Shown piece after piece: positions 1 through 8,345 of a stretch of 64,000 nucleotides of DNA. The stretch covers positions 434,001 through 498,000 of the forward strand of contig NZ_JADCKL010000001.1 in assembly GCF_014982975.1 (NCBI RefSeq), in the 5' to 3' direction. Below the pieces are notes generated by a model, which saw only the letters and a list, made by a program, of their open reading frames with translations, was not told the DNA's origin and did not search any database. The stretch is from Claveliimonas monacensis. Lineage in GTDB: Bacteria > Bacillota > Clostridia > Lachnospirales > Lachnospiraceae. Made by a program: the position numbers and the translations under genes. The number at the start of each line of letters is the position of its first letter. Within the stretch, counting starts at the first letter, position 1.

Positions 1-1427
1 CCTCTGCAGTCTTCCAGGCGGACCTGCACCAGCTTCCCGATCAGCTGTTCATCTCCCGGGAAGTGGACCAGAAGATTGTTGCTCATGCGCCCGGTCATAA
101 GGGATGGATCATGGTCGTTGACCGACTCCACCAGCACCTCCTGCACGGTTCCCTGGTGAACGCCGCACACCTCCCCGGCTATCTCCTGCACTTCCTTGAG
201 AAGCCTGTCAAAACGATCCTTCACCACATCCTGGGGAACCTGCTCCTCCATGGCTGCTGCGGGCGTTCCTGTCCTCTTTGAGTAGATAAAAGTAAAGGCG
301 CTGTCATACCTCACTTTGCGCACCACATCCAGCGTCTCCTGGAAGTCTTCCTCCGTCTCTCCCGGAAATCCCACAATAATATCCGTTGTAAGAGAGATGT
401 CCGGCACCGCAGCCCGTATTTTGTCCACAAGGTTCAGATACTGCTCCTTTGTATACCGGCGGTTCATCTTCTGCAGGATCCGGCTGCTTCCCGACTGCAC
501 CGGCAGATGGAGATGCCGGCAGATCTTCTTTGATCTTCCCATGACTTCTATGAGCTCGTCAGACAGATCCTTCGGATGGGAAGTCATAAAGCGGATCCGC
601 TCGATCCCCTCCACCTTCTCCACCTCCTCAAGAAGCTGTGCAAATGTCATGGGATGCTCCAGCGTCTTTCCGTAGGAGTTCACGTTCTGCCCAAGGAGCA
701 TGATCTCCACTACACCGTCGGCAGCCAGGCGTTCCACCTCCCGGATGATGGCTCTGGGATCCCGGCTCCTCTCCCGCCCGCGGACATAGGGAACAATGCA
801 GTAACTGCAGAAATTGTTGCACCCGAACATGATATTGACACCGGACTTGAACGGATATTTTCTCGCCACAGGCAGATCCTCCACGATCCTGTCCGTGTCC
901 TTCCAGATATCAATGACCATTCGGTCCGACTCCATCCGGGTAGCGATCAGCTCCGCAAATTTGTAGATATTGTGCGTGCCGAAGATAATGTCCACGAACC
1001 GGTAACTCTTCTTCAGCTTCTCCACCACCTGGGGCTCCTGCATCATACAGCCGCAAAGAGCAATCATCATATGGGGATTCTCTTTTTTCGCGTGTCCCAG
1101 CTGACCAAGCCTTCCGTATACTCTCTGGTTGGCGTTCTCCCGCACGGTACATGTATTGTAGATGACAAAATCTGCCTGTTCCTCATCCGGCCCCTCTGTA
1201 TATCCCACTTCCTGCAGGATACCCTCCAGCTTCTCCGAGTCCCTGGCATTCATCTGGCAGCCGAAGGTAACGATTTTATAGCGGGGCGCATGTCCATGTT
1301 CCTCTTTAAATCTCTCTACATACTGACGACATTTCTTGACAAAATAATACTGCCGTTCAGGTTCATCAGCAGGTGCTTCCTCCACGGGTTCACTAAATAT
1401 TCTGTTCCATTTTTCGTTTTCTATCAT
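1..1427 (-). CDS. miaB: tRNA-2-methylthio-N6-dimethylallyladenosine synthase MiaB (3' end outside window)
   Basis: Radical-SAM methylthiotransferase that converts i6A37 to ms2i6A37 in tRNAs reading UNN codons. The reverse strand is open from the window edge to an ATG at 1427 (protein begins MIENEKW), giving about 475 visible residues. The N-terminal UPF0004 domain shows cysteines in TFGCQMN (about residue 57) and in ALCGCMM. The radical-SAM triad FGCNNFCSYC sits near residue 200, followed by RGRERSR. GQNVNSYG and the C-terminal TRAM region (MTGRMSNNLLVHF) follow. The gene is cut by the window edge just after RLEDCRG, so only the last part of the TRAM domain is missing. Family assignment is firm because all cluster-binding cysteines and the MiaB-type spacing are present. 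Confidence 0.97.
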   Translation of the reverse strand, partial: MIENEKWNRIFSEPVEEAPADEPERQYYFVKKCRQYVERFKEEHGHAPRYKIVTFGCQMNARDSEKLEGILQEVGYTEGPDEEQADFVIYNTCTVRENANQRVYGRLGQLGHAKKENPHMMIALCGCMMQEPQVVEKLKKSYRFVDIIFGTHNIYKFAELIATRMESDRMVIDIWKDTDRIVEDLPVARKYPFKSGVNIMFGCNNFCSYCIVPYVRGRERSRDPRAIIREVERLAADGVVEIMLLGQNVNSYGKTLEHPMTFAQLLEEVEKVEGIERIRFMTSHPKDLSDELIEVMGRSKKICRHLHLPVQSGSSRILQKMNRRYTKEQYLNLVDKIRAAVPDISLTTDIIVGFPGETEEDFQETLDVVRKVRYDSAFTFIYSKRTGTPAAAMEEQVPQDVVKDRFDRLLKEVQEIAGEVCGVHQGTVQEVLVESVNDHDPSLMTGRMSNNLLVHFPGDEQLIGKLVQVRLEDCR

Positions 1428-1602
1428 TTATCTGATCACCTCAAAGTCAAAACTATTGTTACGCTGACGGCATTTCGCCGTCTAAGAATTATATCATGCA
1501 GTACCATGGCAGGCAACAGGAAATCCTCCTCAAATAGTCAGCCACTGTTTTTATTCTATATCTGTGAAAAAAATATCTTTGCTGTCAAAGAAATATATTT
1601 GC

Positions 1603-1654
1603 TTGTTATGCACAAAAAACTGGGATATGATAAGAAAAAAGTGACTATAGTCAC
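1603..1654 (+). promoter_or_regulatory. SigmaA-type promoter plus palindromic operator-like site
   Basis: TTGTTA (1603-1608) and TATGAT (1626-1631) are separated by 17 bases, a good housekeeping promoter pointing at the AGCS pseudogene. A perfect 14-base palindrome, GTGACTATAGTCAC (1641-1654), covers the expected transcription start and so looks like a repressor operator. The cognate regulator is not visible. Confidence 0.6.
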
Positions 1655-1684
1655 AAAAAAGAAAGAAAACAGGGGAAAAGGAAT

Positions 1685-1989
1685 ATGGATGTTATTGTAC
1701 AGGTAAATGATGCGGTGAACAGTTTTGTCTGGGGTGTTCCCGCAATGGTATGCATTATCGGAGTCGGCCTGTGGCTGAGCTTCCGGACAGGTTTTATCCA
1801 GATCCGAAAATTCGGGTATTCCATACTTACGGCGGATGGGTATCTGTCCTTACTGCCATCGCCATGTGCTGCTTCGCCTTTTCCACCATCCTCGGATGGG
1901 GCTTATACGGGAACTTGATCGCCCTGTTCCTGTTGTCCGGAACAGTGCTGAAGCTGGTTAAACAGAACGAGCAGAAACACAAAAAATAA
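1685..1989 (+). pseudogene. Sodium:alanine (AGCS) symporter remnant
   Basis: Two joined pieces of a sodium:amino-acid symporter of the AGCS family are visible. The first frame from ATG 1685 reads MDVIVQVNDAVNSFVWG and on to about FGYSI, the usual N-terminus. After about 1826 the homology continues in another frame with GWVSVLTAIAMCCFAFST and ILGWGLYG, which belongs near the C-terminus of a protein normally of about 450 residues. Only about 100 codons remain, so several hundred codons have been lost and the frame is broken. Promoter, start and terminator are still intact, which suggests a recent deletion. A functional transporter is very unlikely. Confidence 0.85.
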
Positions 1990-2002
1990 GCGATGAGAAA
2001 AA

Positions 2003-2040
2003 CCACTGTTCAGACTTATCCTGAACAGTGGCTTTTCTTT
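2003..2040 (+). terminator. Rho-independent terminator after the AGCS remnant
   Basis: CCACTGTTCAG (2003-2013) pairs perfectly with CTGAACAGTGG (2021-2031) across a 7-base loop, followed by a T-rich tract to 2040. Confidence 0.9.
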
Positions 2041-2048
2041 GACTTTTC

Positions 2049-2231
2049 TTATATAAACTGATTTCTGGATCTGTCATATTCGTAATCAATCCCTTTCAGG
2101 GCTTTTGTGATCTCCGCCTTATCCACCTGCATGTCGTCGCACAGGTCGTCCAGATCTCTGTAAAAATCCCGCAGCTTTGTATTTACCACACCAAGCATCA
2201 GCACCGGATCTCCCGGAAGTTTCTTCATCAT
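2049..2231 (-). CDS. DUF4250 domain protein
   Basis: Small protein of 60 residues, MMKKLPGDPVLMLGVVNTKL and onward, which matches the DUF4250 family common in Clostridia. The pattern DPVxLLSVVNTKLRDxY followed by LDxLCxDxxVD is clear. Function is unknown. I chose the ATG at 2231 because GGAGAG lies 9 bases upstream; a longer reading from 2270 would overlap the preceding gene and has no better ribosome-binding site. It lies just downstream of the 5-formyl-THF cyclo-ligase gene and is probably co-transcribed with it. Confidence 0.8.
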   Translation of the reverse strand: MMKKLPGDPVLMLGVVNTKLRDFYRDLDDLCDDMQVDKAEITKALKGIDYEYDRSRNQFI

Positions 2232-2266
2232 CTGTCCTGTCTCTCCTTTTTCATTTTCTGTATGTC

Positions 2267-2827
2267 TCATCTGTTCTCGATCATTCTTTTGTCTGTGACG
2301 ATCACCTGCGCCCTTCTGTCATGGGCCTCATGGGGAATCCCCTCCAGCACCTGGAAATCAAAGGCAACAGCCATGGGCAAAAGCTCCGGGTGGAGCTGCA
2401 GATACCTGTCATAGTAGCCTTTTCCGTAGCCTATCCTGTATCCCTTCACATCAAAGGCGCTGCCCGGCAGGATCAAAAGCCCCTCTTTTCCATCCGCCAT
2501 CCGGCACTTCCTCGGATCCGGCTCCCTGACACCGAAATTTCCCGGAGCCGTCTCCTGCAGAGAACGGATATAGTAAAAATCCATTCTCTCCCCGTCGGTC
2601 TTTGGCACAGCTACAGACTTTCCCATTTCCCAGGCCTTTTCCATGAGATCTGCTGTCCCGACCTCATTTCGGAAATCCACATAGCAATAGATGGTATTTG
2701 CCTCCTGAAACCAGGGATAGGCAGTCACTTTATGAAAGATAGCCGCTGTCTTTTCCCACCAGTTTAGGCAGTCCATCTCCTCCCTTAGACCCAGGATACG
2801 CTTTCTAATTTCCTTTTTTTCTTCCAT
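2267..2827 (-). CDS. 5-formyltetrahydrofolate cyclo-ligase
   Basis: Converts 5-formyl-THF to 5,10-methenyl-THF with ATP, returning the storage folate to the one-carbon pool. The 186-residue length is normal. N-terminal KKEIRKRILGLREEMD, central YCYVDFRNEVGT and the C-terminal glycine-rich GYRIGYGKGYYDRYL nucleotide-binding motif are all typical, and the final PxExHDxxxxxIVTD pattern is seen as IPHEAHDRRAQVIVTDKR. It overlaps the upstream DUF896 gene by 23 bases. A formate-THF ligase elsewhere in the window (50.3-52.0 kb) belongs to the same folate pathway. Confidence 0.95.
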   Translation of the reverse strand: MEEKKEIRKRILGLREEMDCLNWWEKTAAIFHKVTAYPWFQEANTIYCYVDFRNEVGTADLMEKAWEMGKSVAVPKTDGERMDFYYIRSLQETAPGNFGVREPDPRKCRMADGKEGLLILPGSAFDVKGYRIGYGKGYYDRYLQLHPELLPMAVAFDFQVLEGIPHEAHDRRAQVIVTDKRMIENR

Positions 2828-3026
2828 ATTTCTTTCCGAGATCCGTGACAGAGCCGTCTTTTTCCTGTATGGATATGTTGTTCAGCTGTCCTCTCAGATT
2901 TTCCCTGACAGATGCGATATACTCCTGACGCAAAAGCTGCTGCTCTTTCTTCTCCGCGTCAGTCAGCCCTTCTGCCTTGGATTTATGGTAGAGTTCATTG
3001 ATCCGCTTTATCTTGTTTTCATCCAT
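2805..3026 (-). CDS. DUF896 family protein (YnzC-like)
   Basis: A 73-residue cytoplasmic protein with the YnzC/DUF896 pattern: KIKRINELYHKSKAEGLTD, EKKEQQLLRQEYI and SVRENLRGQL. In Bacillus the family is a small helical protein, one member of which is SOS-associated; the precise role is not known. The gene overlaps the start of the folate cyclo-ligase by 23 bases, indicating co-transcription and probable translational coupling. Confidence 0.85.
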   Translation of the reverse strand: MDENKIKRINELYHKSKAEGLTDAEKKEQQLLRQEYIASVRENLRGQLNNISIQEKDGSVTDLGKKYGRKKGN

Positions 3027-3073
3027 TTTTTCTTCCTCATGTATATTTTTGTAAATTTTGGAGCGGCCTGCTC

Positions 3074-3460
3074 CTAGCTCGTGTAATTCTCAAGAAAGCT
3101 GTAGAGAAGCTCTGTGCTCTCAATATACTTTCCGTTTTTGACTTCATTTTGCACTGTAGCTGGAAGGGAGGAAACTTCAATGCTCGTGTAATCGTAAGCC
3201 GTCTTTTTGTCACTCAGGAAAACCACTACATATCCATTGACTTCCATCAGATAGTAAGCGTCCTCCTTTACCGCGTCTCCCTCTGTGGTCACAGTCTGTC
3301 CGCTCTGCTGCTCCTCCTCTTCTTCCTCCTGTCCGGCGAGGGCCACTTCCTCCCGGGCCCGCTCCACCGCTCTCTCATAGGTAAAATGATAGGCCGCGGC
3401 CAGAATGATAAAGGCTGCCAGAGTGGCAGTGAAAAAACCGATACTCAACTTTCTCTTCAT
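3074..3460 (-). CDS. Membrane-anchored protein with BofC-C-like domain (tentative)
   Basis: A 128-residue protein with one N-terminal membrane segment (about residues 7-25), an acidic linker of six consecutive glutamates near 46-51, and an extracytoplasmic domain of about 65 residues. The domain pattern (YYLMEVNGYVVVFLSDK, YDYTSIEVSSLP, LYSFLENY) resembles the C-terminal domain of the forespore protein BofC, but overall similarity is weak. It would be exported and membrane-tethered. It lies between a SpoVB-like flippase gene and DUF896 on the same strand. The BofC relation is my inference; otherwise the protein is unrecognised. Confidence 0.55.
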   Translation of the reverse strand: MKRKLSIGFFTATLAAFIILAAAYHFTYERAVERAREEVALAGQEEEEEEQQSGQTVTTEGDAVKEDAYYLMEVNGYVVVFLSDKKTAYDYTSIEVSSLPATVQNEVKNGKYIESTELLYSFLENYTS

Positions 3461-3521
3461 AAGGACAACTCCTTTTTTTTAGTAAAGTATCGGCAGATTT
3501 TCCACAACTTATACACCGCCC

Positions 3522-5183
3522 TTAGCGGTATCTTCCCCTGATCAGATGCAGTTTCCTGCATATAGAAACAAGAGTGGCTCCCTTAGGTGCCGCCAGGATC
3601 TCCTCTTCTGTAATGCCTCCAAGTCCTACCAGACTGATGCCGTAAGCTATAACTGCCGCGATCACCGCCAGCACAGTGGCCGGCATCTCGCCAATGAACA
3701 GCACACCCAGAAGATGCACAAGAAGGGCAACAATACTCATGATCACAGACGCAATGGCCGGTATCACAAACGTCTGCCTCTGCTCCTGCACATATCCGCA
3801 GGTCTCCCGCAGGTCGTGGGCATTCAGGATACAGATGGACGCAGCAAATATGATCTTGCTGACAGGAATAGAATAAATTCCCCACTTAAAGACAACCAGC
3901 ATGATGAACAGGGACGCCACATGGATCACCAGGGAGATAGCCGCATTCTTCACAGGTTTGCTCATCTCATCCAGTCCCTGAAGCGCTGCGTTCGTCACAG
4001 TAGACAGGCAGAAAAACACCACAGAGATGCCTCCGATCCTCAGCATGAGTGCCGGAATCGCATTATCCTGGGTAAAATACAAAAGGTCCAGAAGGGGACC
4101 TGCCAGGGAAATAAATCCAGCTGCGCAGGGGATCGCAATCATCATGTTAAAACGTGAGACCATATTGATCTTGCTGTGGATCTGCTTCCGGTTCCCGGTC
4201 TGGATGGTAGCCACCAGGCTGGGAATGAAGGAGGAAGCCAGGGCGCTTGACACACTCAGGGGGATGTTGGTCAATGTGTCATACTGCCCGTTCAGCATAC
4301 CCAGAAGGGAGGAGTACTCTCTCTCTGCCATCCCCTGGGCGGACATGATGTTGGAAAACATGGTCTGATCCACAATGTTGCTGATGTTGTAAACTGTGGC
4401 ACTGAGTATGACAGGAGCGATGGTACAGAGGAGTACTTTGTACACCTGCCCCCTCGTCTCCAGCCTCCTGGTCCTGTCTCTTCTCATCTGCTTCTTCAGC
4501 CTTGTCTTGTAAGCCGCAAACACGAACAGCAGAAACAACAGTGCGGTCAATGCGCCGATAACCGTTCCCAGCGTTCCTCCGGCAGCGGCAAAGGCAGCGC
4601 CGTACATTTCCTTCTCCTCGCCGCTTGCCATAGCCCGGCCTGTCTGCATGAGAAGGTAGGCACCTACAACGCTGACAATGGCATTCATCAGCTGCTCGAT
4701 CACCTGGGAGACAGCCGTGGGGATCATGGTACCGTAGCCCTGGAAAAATCCCCGCAGGACTCCCAGGAACGCAACGATCAGGATGCAGGGCGCCAACACG
4801 CGCAGAGCATAGACGCTCATGCCCATCTTCAGTATATCCGTGGAGATAAATCCGGCACCAAAAAACACAATGGCAGTCACGATGCCGCCGGCTGCCAGGG
4901 CAAACACCATCGCCCCCTGGAACACCCGGTAAGCGTTCTTATACTGTCCCACGGCCACTCTGGCGGACACCAGCTTGGACACGGCCATAGGAAGGCTGTA
5001 GGAGGTGAGCATCAACGCAAGGCTGTACACCTGGAAAACGACGCCGTAGTATCCGTTCCCCTCGCTGCCCATGATATTGGTCAGGGGGATGCGGTAGGCA
5101 AGCCCCACCACCTTGGTGATCATGGCGGCTGCGGCAAGTATCGTCCCCTGTGCCAGAAAGTTCGTTCCTTTTTTCTTAGACAT
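3522..5183 (-). CDS. SpoVB/MurJ-like polysaccharide or lipid flippase
   Basis: A 553-residue polytopic membrane protein of the MVF/MATE-like superfamily, with about 14 hydrophobic segments. The N-terminus (MSKKKGTNFLAQGTILAAAA, then GLAYRIPLTNIMG and GYYGVVFQVYSLALMLTSYS) is typical of the stage V sporulation protein B branch, which moves lipid-linked peptidoglycan precursors across the membrane during growth or spore cortex synthesis. Length fits the family (about 510-560). It lies in a run of core minus-strand genes. Which lipid-linked substrate it handles cannot be told from sequence. Confidence 0.88.
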   Translation of the reverse strand: MSKKKGTNFLAQGTILAAAAMITKVVGLAYRIPLTNIMGSEGNGYYGVVFQVYSLALMLTSYSLPMAVSKLVSARVAVGQYKNAYRVFQGAMVFALAAGGIVTAIVFFGAGFISTDILKMGMSVYALRVLAPCILIVAFLGVLRGFFQGYGTMIPTAVSQVIEQLMNAIVSVVGAYLLMQTGRAMASGEEKEMYGAAFAAAGGTLGTVIGALTALLFLLFVFAAYKTRLKKQMRRDRTRRLETRGQVYKVLLCTIAPVILSATVYNISNIVDQTMFSNIMSAQGMAEREYSSLLGMLNGQYDTLTNIPLSVSSALASSFIPSLVATIQTGNRKQIHSKINMVSRFNMMIAIPCAAGFISLAGPLLDLLYFTQDNAIPALMLRIGGISVVFFCLSTVTNAALQGLDEMSKPVKNAAISLVIHVASLFIMLVVFKWGIYSIPVSKIIFAASICILNAHDLRETCGYVQEQRQTFVIPAIASVIMSIVALLVHLLGVLFIGEMPATVLAVIAAVIAYGISLVGLGGITEEEILAAPKGATLVSICRKLHLIRGRYR

Positions 5184-5204
5184 AATATTGCTCCATATCT
5201 TTTC

Positions 5205-5699
5205 CTATCGTAAAATCTGGAGTTGTTCCAGAATATCCCTCTGCTTCTGTTCCATAACGAGCCGCTCCTGCTCCTCGATATGGTCATATCCAGTTAAGTG
5301 TAACACAGAATGGGCGATTAAGAAAGCATATTCTCTCTCCGCTGAGTGGCCGAAAGCCTCCGCCTGCTCCAGCACTTTCTCCTTGGAGATTACAATATCA
5401 CCCAGGACAAGCTCTCCGCTTTCGGGATCAAAGCAGTCCTCTCTCTCTTCAAGGAAATCAAAGTCTCCAGGCTCTGCGTACTCCAACATAGGGAAAGAGA
5501 GCACGTCCGTGGGTCTGTCGATTCCCCGAAACTGCCGGTTCATCTCATGGATCTGCTCATTTGTGGTGAGGAGCAGGTTCACCTGCGCCTCGTAGGGACA
5601 CCCCACATAGTCCAGGGCCGCCTCAATAACTTTGCCAGCCAGTTCTTCACAGGGAAGAGGCAGTTTTACCGCCCCTTCCTCTTCAAAATAAAGTGACAT
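5205..5699 (-). CDS. ybeY: Endoribonuclease YbeY, rRNA maturation factor
   Basis: Zinc-dependent RNase required for 16S rRNA 3' processing and ribosome quality control. The metal motif H3xH5xH is present as HSVLHLTGYDH near residues 132-142. RGIDRPTDVLSFPM, GDIVIS and AFLIAHS match the family. 164 residues is normal. Its start codon is directly next to the stop of phoH (zero to one base spacing), the classical phoH-ybeY order of Firmicutes. Confidence 0.97.
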   Translation of the reverse strand: MSLYFEEEGAVKLPLPCEELAGKVIEAALDYVGCPYEAQVNLLLTTNEQIHEMNRQFRGIDRPTDVLSFPMLEYAEPGDFDFLEEREDCFDPESGELVLGDIVISKEKVLEQAEAFGHSAEREYAFLIAHSVLHLTGYDHIEEQERLVMEQKQRDILEQLQILR

Positions 5700-6698
5700 T
5701 TATTTTCTCCTTCTGTCTCTTCCTCTGCTCTTTTTAGACTCCGCTTTTGCCTCATACTCCTCGTAAGCCTTGACGATCCTCTGAACAAGGGGATGGCGCA
5801 CCACATCCCTGCTGGTCAGATGGCAGATGCTGATATCGTCAATATTCTTCACCACATTGACGGCCACGTCCAGCCCTGAAACCTGGCCGGACGGCAGGTC
5901 TTTCTGTGTGGCATCCCCGGTGATCACCACCTTGGATCCAAAGCCGATGCGGGTCAGGAACATCTTCATCTGGGCGGGCGTGGTGTTCTGGGCCTCATCC
6001 AGTATGATAAAGGCATTGTCCAGCGTCCGGCCTCTCATATAGGCAAGAGGCGCTACCTCGATGAGCCCTTTCTCTGAATTCTTCAGGAAACTCTCCGCCC
6101 CCATGATCTGATACAGGGCATCGTAGAGGGGGCGCAGGTAAGGATCAATCTTGCTCTGGAGATCTCCGGGCAGAAAGCCCAGCTTCTCTCCCGCCTCAAT
6201 GGCCGGCCGGGTCAGTATGATCCGACCCACCTCATTATTTTTAAATGCCGTAATGGCCATAGCCATGGCCAGATAAGTCTTTCCCGTTCCCGCCGGTCCC
6301 AGGCCAAAGACGATCATCTTCTGACGGATGGCATCCACATATTTTTTCTGTCCGAGAGTCTTGGGCTTGATGGGCTTGCCCTGGAGGGTATGGCAGATCA
6401 TGTCTCTGTCTATCTCCAGCACCTGATCCTCCTGATCCTCCATGGCAAGGGAGAGGGTGTAGTCCACATTCTGCTCCCGGATCTCATTGCCTCTACGTGC
6501 AAGCTCGGTCAGCTGCGCCAGAACGCTCCTGGCCTTCTGGGCCTGCCCTTCTTCCCCCAGGATCTTCACTGTGTCTCCCCTGGGGATCAGCGTCACGTGA
6601 AGTGTGCGCTCGATCTTTTTTGCAAAGCTGTCAAACTGGCCGAATACATGCATCTGATACTCAGCCGGAATATCGATGGTCAGTTCATTCATTCCCAT
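5700..6698 (-). CDS. phoH: PhoH-like ATPase
   Basis: Cytoplasmic P-loop ATPase of the PhoH family. A KH-like N-terminal portion (FAKKIERTLHVTLIPRGDTV) precedes the ATPase core with Walker A GPAGTGKTYLAMAMA (about residue 137), GFLPGDLQSKIDPYLRP and Walker B AFIILDEAQNTTPAQMKMFL, followed by the sensor-like VITGDATQKDLPSGQ. The C-terminus is a basic tail. It is flanked by yqfD and ybeY, with which it probably forms one transcript; its start overlaps yqfD by 14 bases. Biochemical role is thought to be RNA metabolism, but is not settled for the family. Confidence 0.95.
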   Translation of the reverse strand: MGMNELTIDIPAEYQMHVFGQFDSFAKKIERTLHVTLIPRGDTVKILGEEGQAQKARSVLAQLTELARRGNEIREQNVDYTLSLAMEDQEDQVLEIDRDMICHTLQGKPIKPKTLGQKKYVDAIRQKMIVFGLGPAGTGKTYLAMAMAITAFKNNEVGRIILTRPAIEAGEKLGFLPGDLQSKIDPYLRPLYDALYQIMGAESFLKNSEKGLIEVAPLAYMRGRTLDNAFIILDEAQNTTPAQMKMFLTRIGFGSKVVITGDATQKDLPSGQVSGLDVAVNVVKNIDDISICHLTSRDVVRHPLVQRIVKAYEEYEAKAESKKSRGRDRRRK

Positions 6699-7965
6699 TC
6701 GTCTGGTCTTCCCTTTCTGTCTGGTCTTTAACCTGGGGCTCCGGAAGGATCTGCGTGGGGACTTCCCCCGCCACAGGCCCTCTCACAGTCAGTGTGCCCC
6801 GGGCACAGGCCGCATTTTGCTCTGTGTATATTTTAACATCATTCTCTATAATTTCCAGTCCCTTTTTTTCTATGTCCTGGCAGGCCTTCTCAAATCTCCT
6901 GCTCAAAAGCTGCTGCAACTGACTGTCCGTGTAGTTTTCCTGGCGGACACTGCAGGGAACGGCCATCCTTCTTCCCCAGAAAAGCGGAAGGGAAAAATTC
7001 TCCCCTACAGTCAGCTGGCTCTCCTCTACATAGTAATCATACTCCTGATAATTGTTCTTCAGCCGCCCAAAAGAAAAAATTCTGTCTCCCGCCCGCAAAA
7101 AGAGCTCTTCCTGCCGCACCAGGTTATTCCGTTCATACTGATAGCTTCGTATCTCGAATTCTCTTTCCATGGTGTCCTCATAGGAGATCTGATACTCTCC
7201 TGTGATGTCAGCCTGGGCCTGGCAGTACCTGTATCCGGTCACTTCCCCCGCGTCATTTTTCAGATCCAGCCTTCCATTTACGAGAAGATCTCCTTTTTTC
7301 ACCTGGTCCCCCTCATGGACCAGCGGCGTCCCCTGTCTTGTGACAATGGAGAGAATGGTGCAGTCCTGTGTGGCGGCCAGGTCCGTTCCTTCTGTTTCCT
7401 GGGCCTTGCCCCCTGTCTGCGCCGATAAGTGTTCATTTTCCTTCACCTGTATGACAAGCCTGGTCCCGTGCACAGAAGCCGAGACCCACACCAGATCTGC
7501 GTATGCGCCCCGCAGGTCATCTGCGATCTGGTCGCAGTCCACGCTCCCTGCTGTCATCCCACAGTAGACATCCCTGGAGCGCAAAAAGGAGAGGAGCGCT
7601 TCATCCGTCCTCCTTAAGTTCCCTCTGATGTCTATCTCCCATATAAAGAGGGTGAGAATATAGACAAGGCACACCGCAAGAAGGGCGCCTGCAAAGAACA
7701 GCTTCCGCCTCCGGTATCTGTGTAAAAAAAAAGGTAGGCCATACCGCCGCCTGACCCTCACCTTTGTCCCGGTCTTCTTTGAAAGAGCTTTGATCTTTCG
7801 GAAATCTTTCAGTGTCATGTACATCTCGTAGGCGCCGCCAGCAGAGCGCAGCCCCCACAGTTCAATGCCTCTGTGGCTGCAGGCGTTCAGGAACCGCTCT
7901 GGTGAGTATCCCTCCACCCGGATCAGAAGATATCCCTTTATGTATCGGATCATGGACCAGATCAA
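6685..7965 (-). CDS. yqfD: Sporulation protein YqfD
   Basis: Membrane protein of the YqfD/SpoIV-associated family, 426 residues. It shows an N-terminal cytoplasmic region with RVEGYSPERFLNACSHRGIELW, one membrane segment (FAGALLAVCLVYILTLFIWE, about residues 90-110) and a POTRA-like extracellular portion (WEIDIRGNLRR). The start is a TTG at 7965 because AGGAGG lies 8 bases upstream; the next in-frame ATG at 7953 is too far from it. It is the partner of yqfC just upstream, and the pair is sigmaE-controlled in Bacillus. It overlaps phoH by 14 bases. Confidence 0.93.
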   Translation of the reverse strand: MIWSMIRYIKGYLLIRVEGYSPERFLNACSHRGIELWGLRSAGGAYEMYMTLKDFRKIKALSKKTGTKVRVRRRYGLPFFLHRYRRRKLFFAGALLAVCLVYILTLFIWEIDIRGNLRRTDEALLSFLRSRDVYCGMTAGSVDCDQIADDLRGAYADLVWVSASVHGTRLVIQVKENEHLSAQTGGKAQETEGTDLAATQDCTILSIVTRQGTPLVHEGDQVKKGDLLVNGRLDLKNDAGEVTGYRYCQAQADITGEYQISYEDTMEREFEIRSYQYERNNLVRQEELFLRAGDRIFSFGRLKNNYQEYDYYVEESQLTVGENFSLPLFWGRRMAVPCSVRQENYTDSQLQQLLSRRFEKACQDIEKKGLEIIENDVKIYTEQNAACARGTLTVRGPVAGEVPTQILPEPQVKDQTEREDQTNGNE

Positions 7966-7984
7966 CTGTTCATCCTCCCATCTC

Positions 7985-8272
7985 TCATTTATATTCGATA
8001 CTGTTGATCAGCCCGGTGATCTTCATCTCTGTGTTAGTGTAGTATTCTATGGACAGGCGCTTCCCTGTCAGGCGAATCTGACCGCTCCTGGTATTGATGC
8101 GGATCAGCTCCTGGGTGTATTCCTGTATTCCCCGGTAGTTTTCCACCCGGATCTCCTGTCTGCCCGTAGCTGTGAGGACCGGGAGGGACAAAAGCAGTTC
8201 CCTGGGTACTTCCGCCGCACCTGCTATGCGGCTGCGAAGCAGCATATCCTCGTCTTTTCCTTCTCTTTTCAT
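7985..8272 (-). CDS. yqfC: Sporulation protein YqfC
   Basis: A 95-residue protein of the YabP/YqfC family. The core VPRELLLSLPVLTATGRQEI, RVENYRGIQEYTQELIRINT and GKRLSIEYYTNTEMKITGLI is characteristic. It precedes yqfD by 19 bases. The start is taken at ATG 8272; an internal ATG at 8245 with AGAAGGA upstream is an equally possible start. A longer open frame continues upstream but is only the shadow of the next gene. Confidence 0.88.
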   Translation of the reverse strand: MKREGKDEDMLLRSRIAGAAEVPRELLLSLPVLTATGRQEIRVENYRGIQEYTQELIRINTRSGQIRLTGKRLSIEYYTNTEMKITGLINSIEYK

Positions 8273-8276
8273 GCCG

Positions 8277-8318
8277 AATGCCCCACATAGCTTTATACCT
8301 AATCTATGCGGGGCATTT
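8277..8318. terminator. Hairpin between the rubredoxin gene and yqfC
   Basis: AATGCCCCaCATAG (8277-8290) pairs with CTATGcGGGGCATT (8305-8318) with one mismatch. It sits 27 bases after the end of the flavin reductase-rubredoxin gene and just before yqfC. It lacks a clear T run on the minus strand, so it may be only a weak terminator or processing hairpin. Confidence 0.5.
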
Positions 8319-8345
8319 ATCCTATATGCATATGCTGCTCTCTGA

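Noticed and set aside
576-1706. A 376-codon plus-strand frame opposite miaB
   Set aside because: It is the complement of the well-supported miaB gene, has no family similarity and runs into the promoter of the AGCS remnant.
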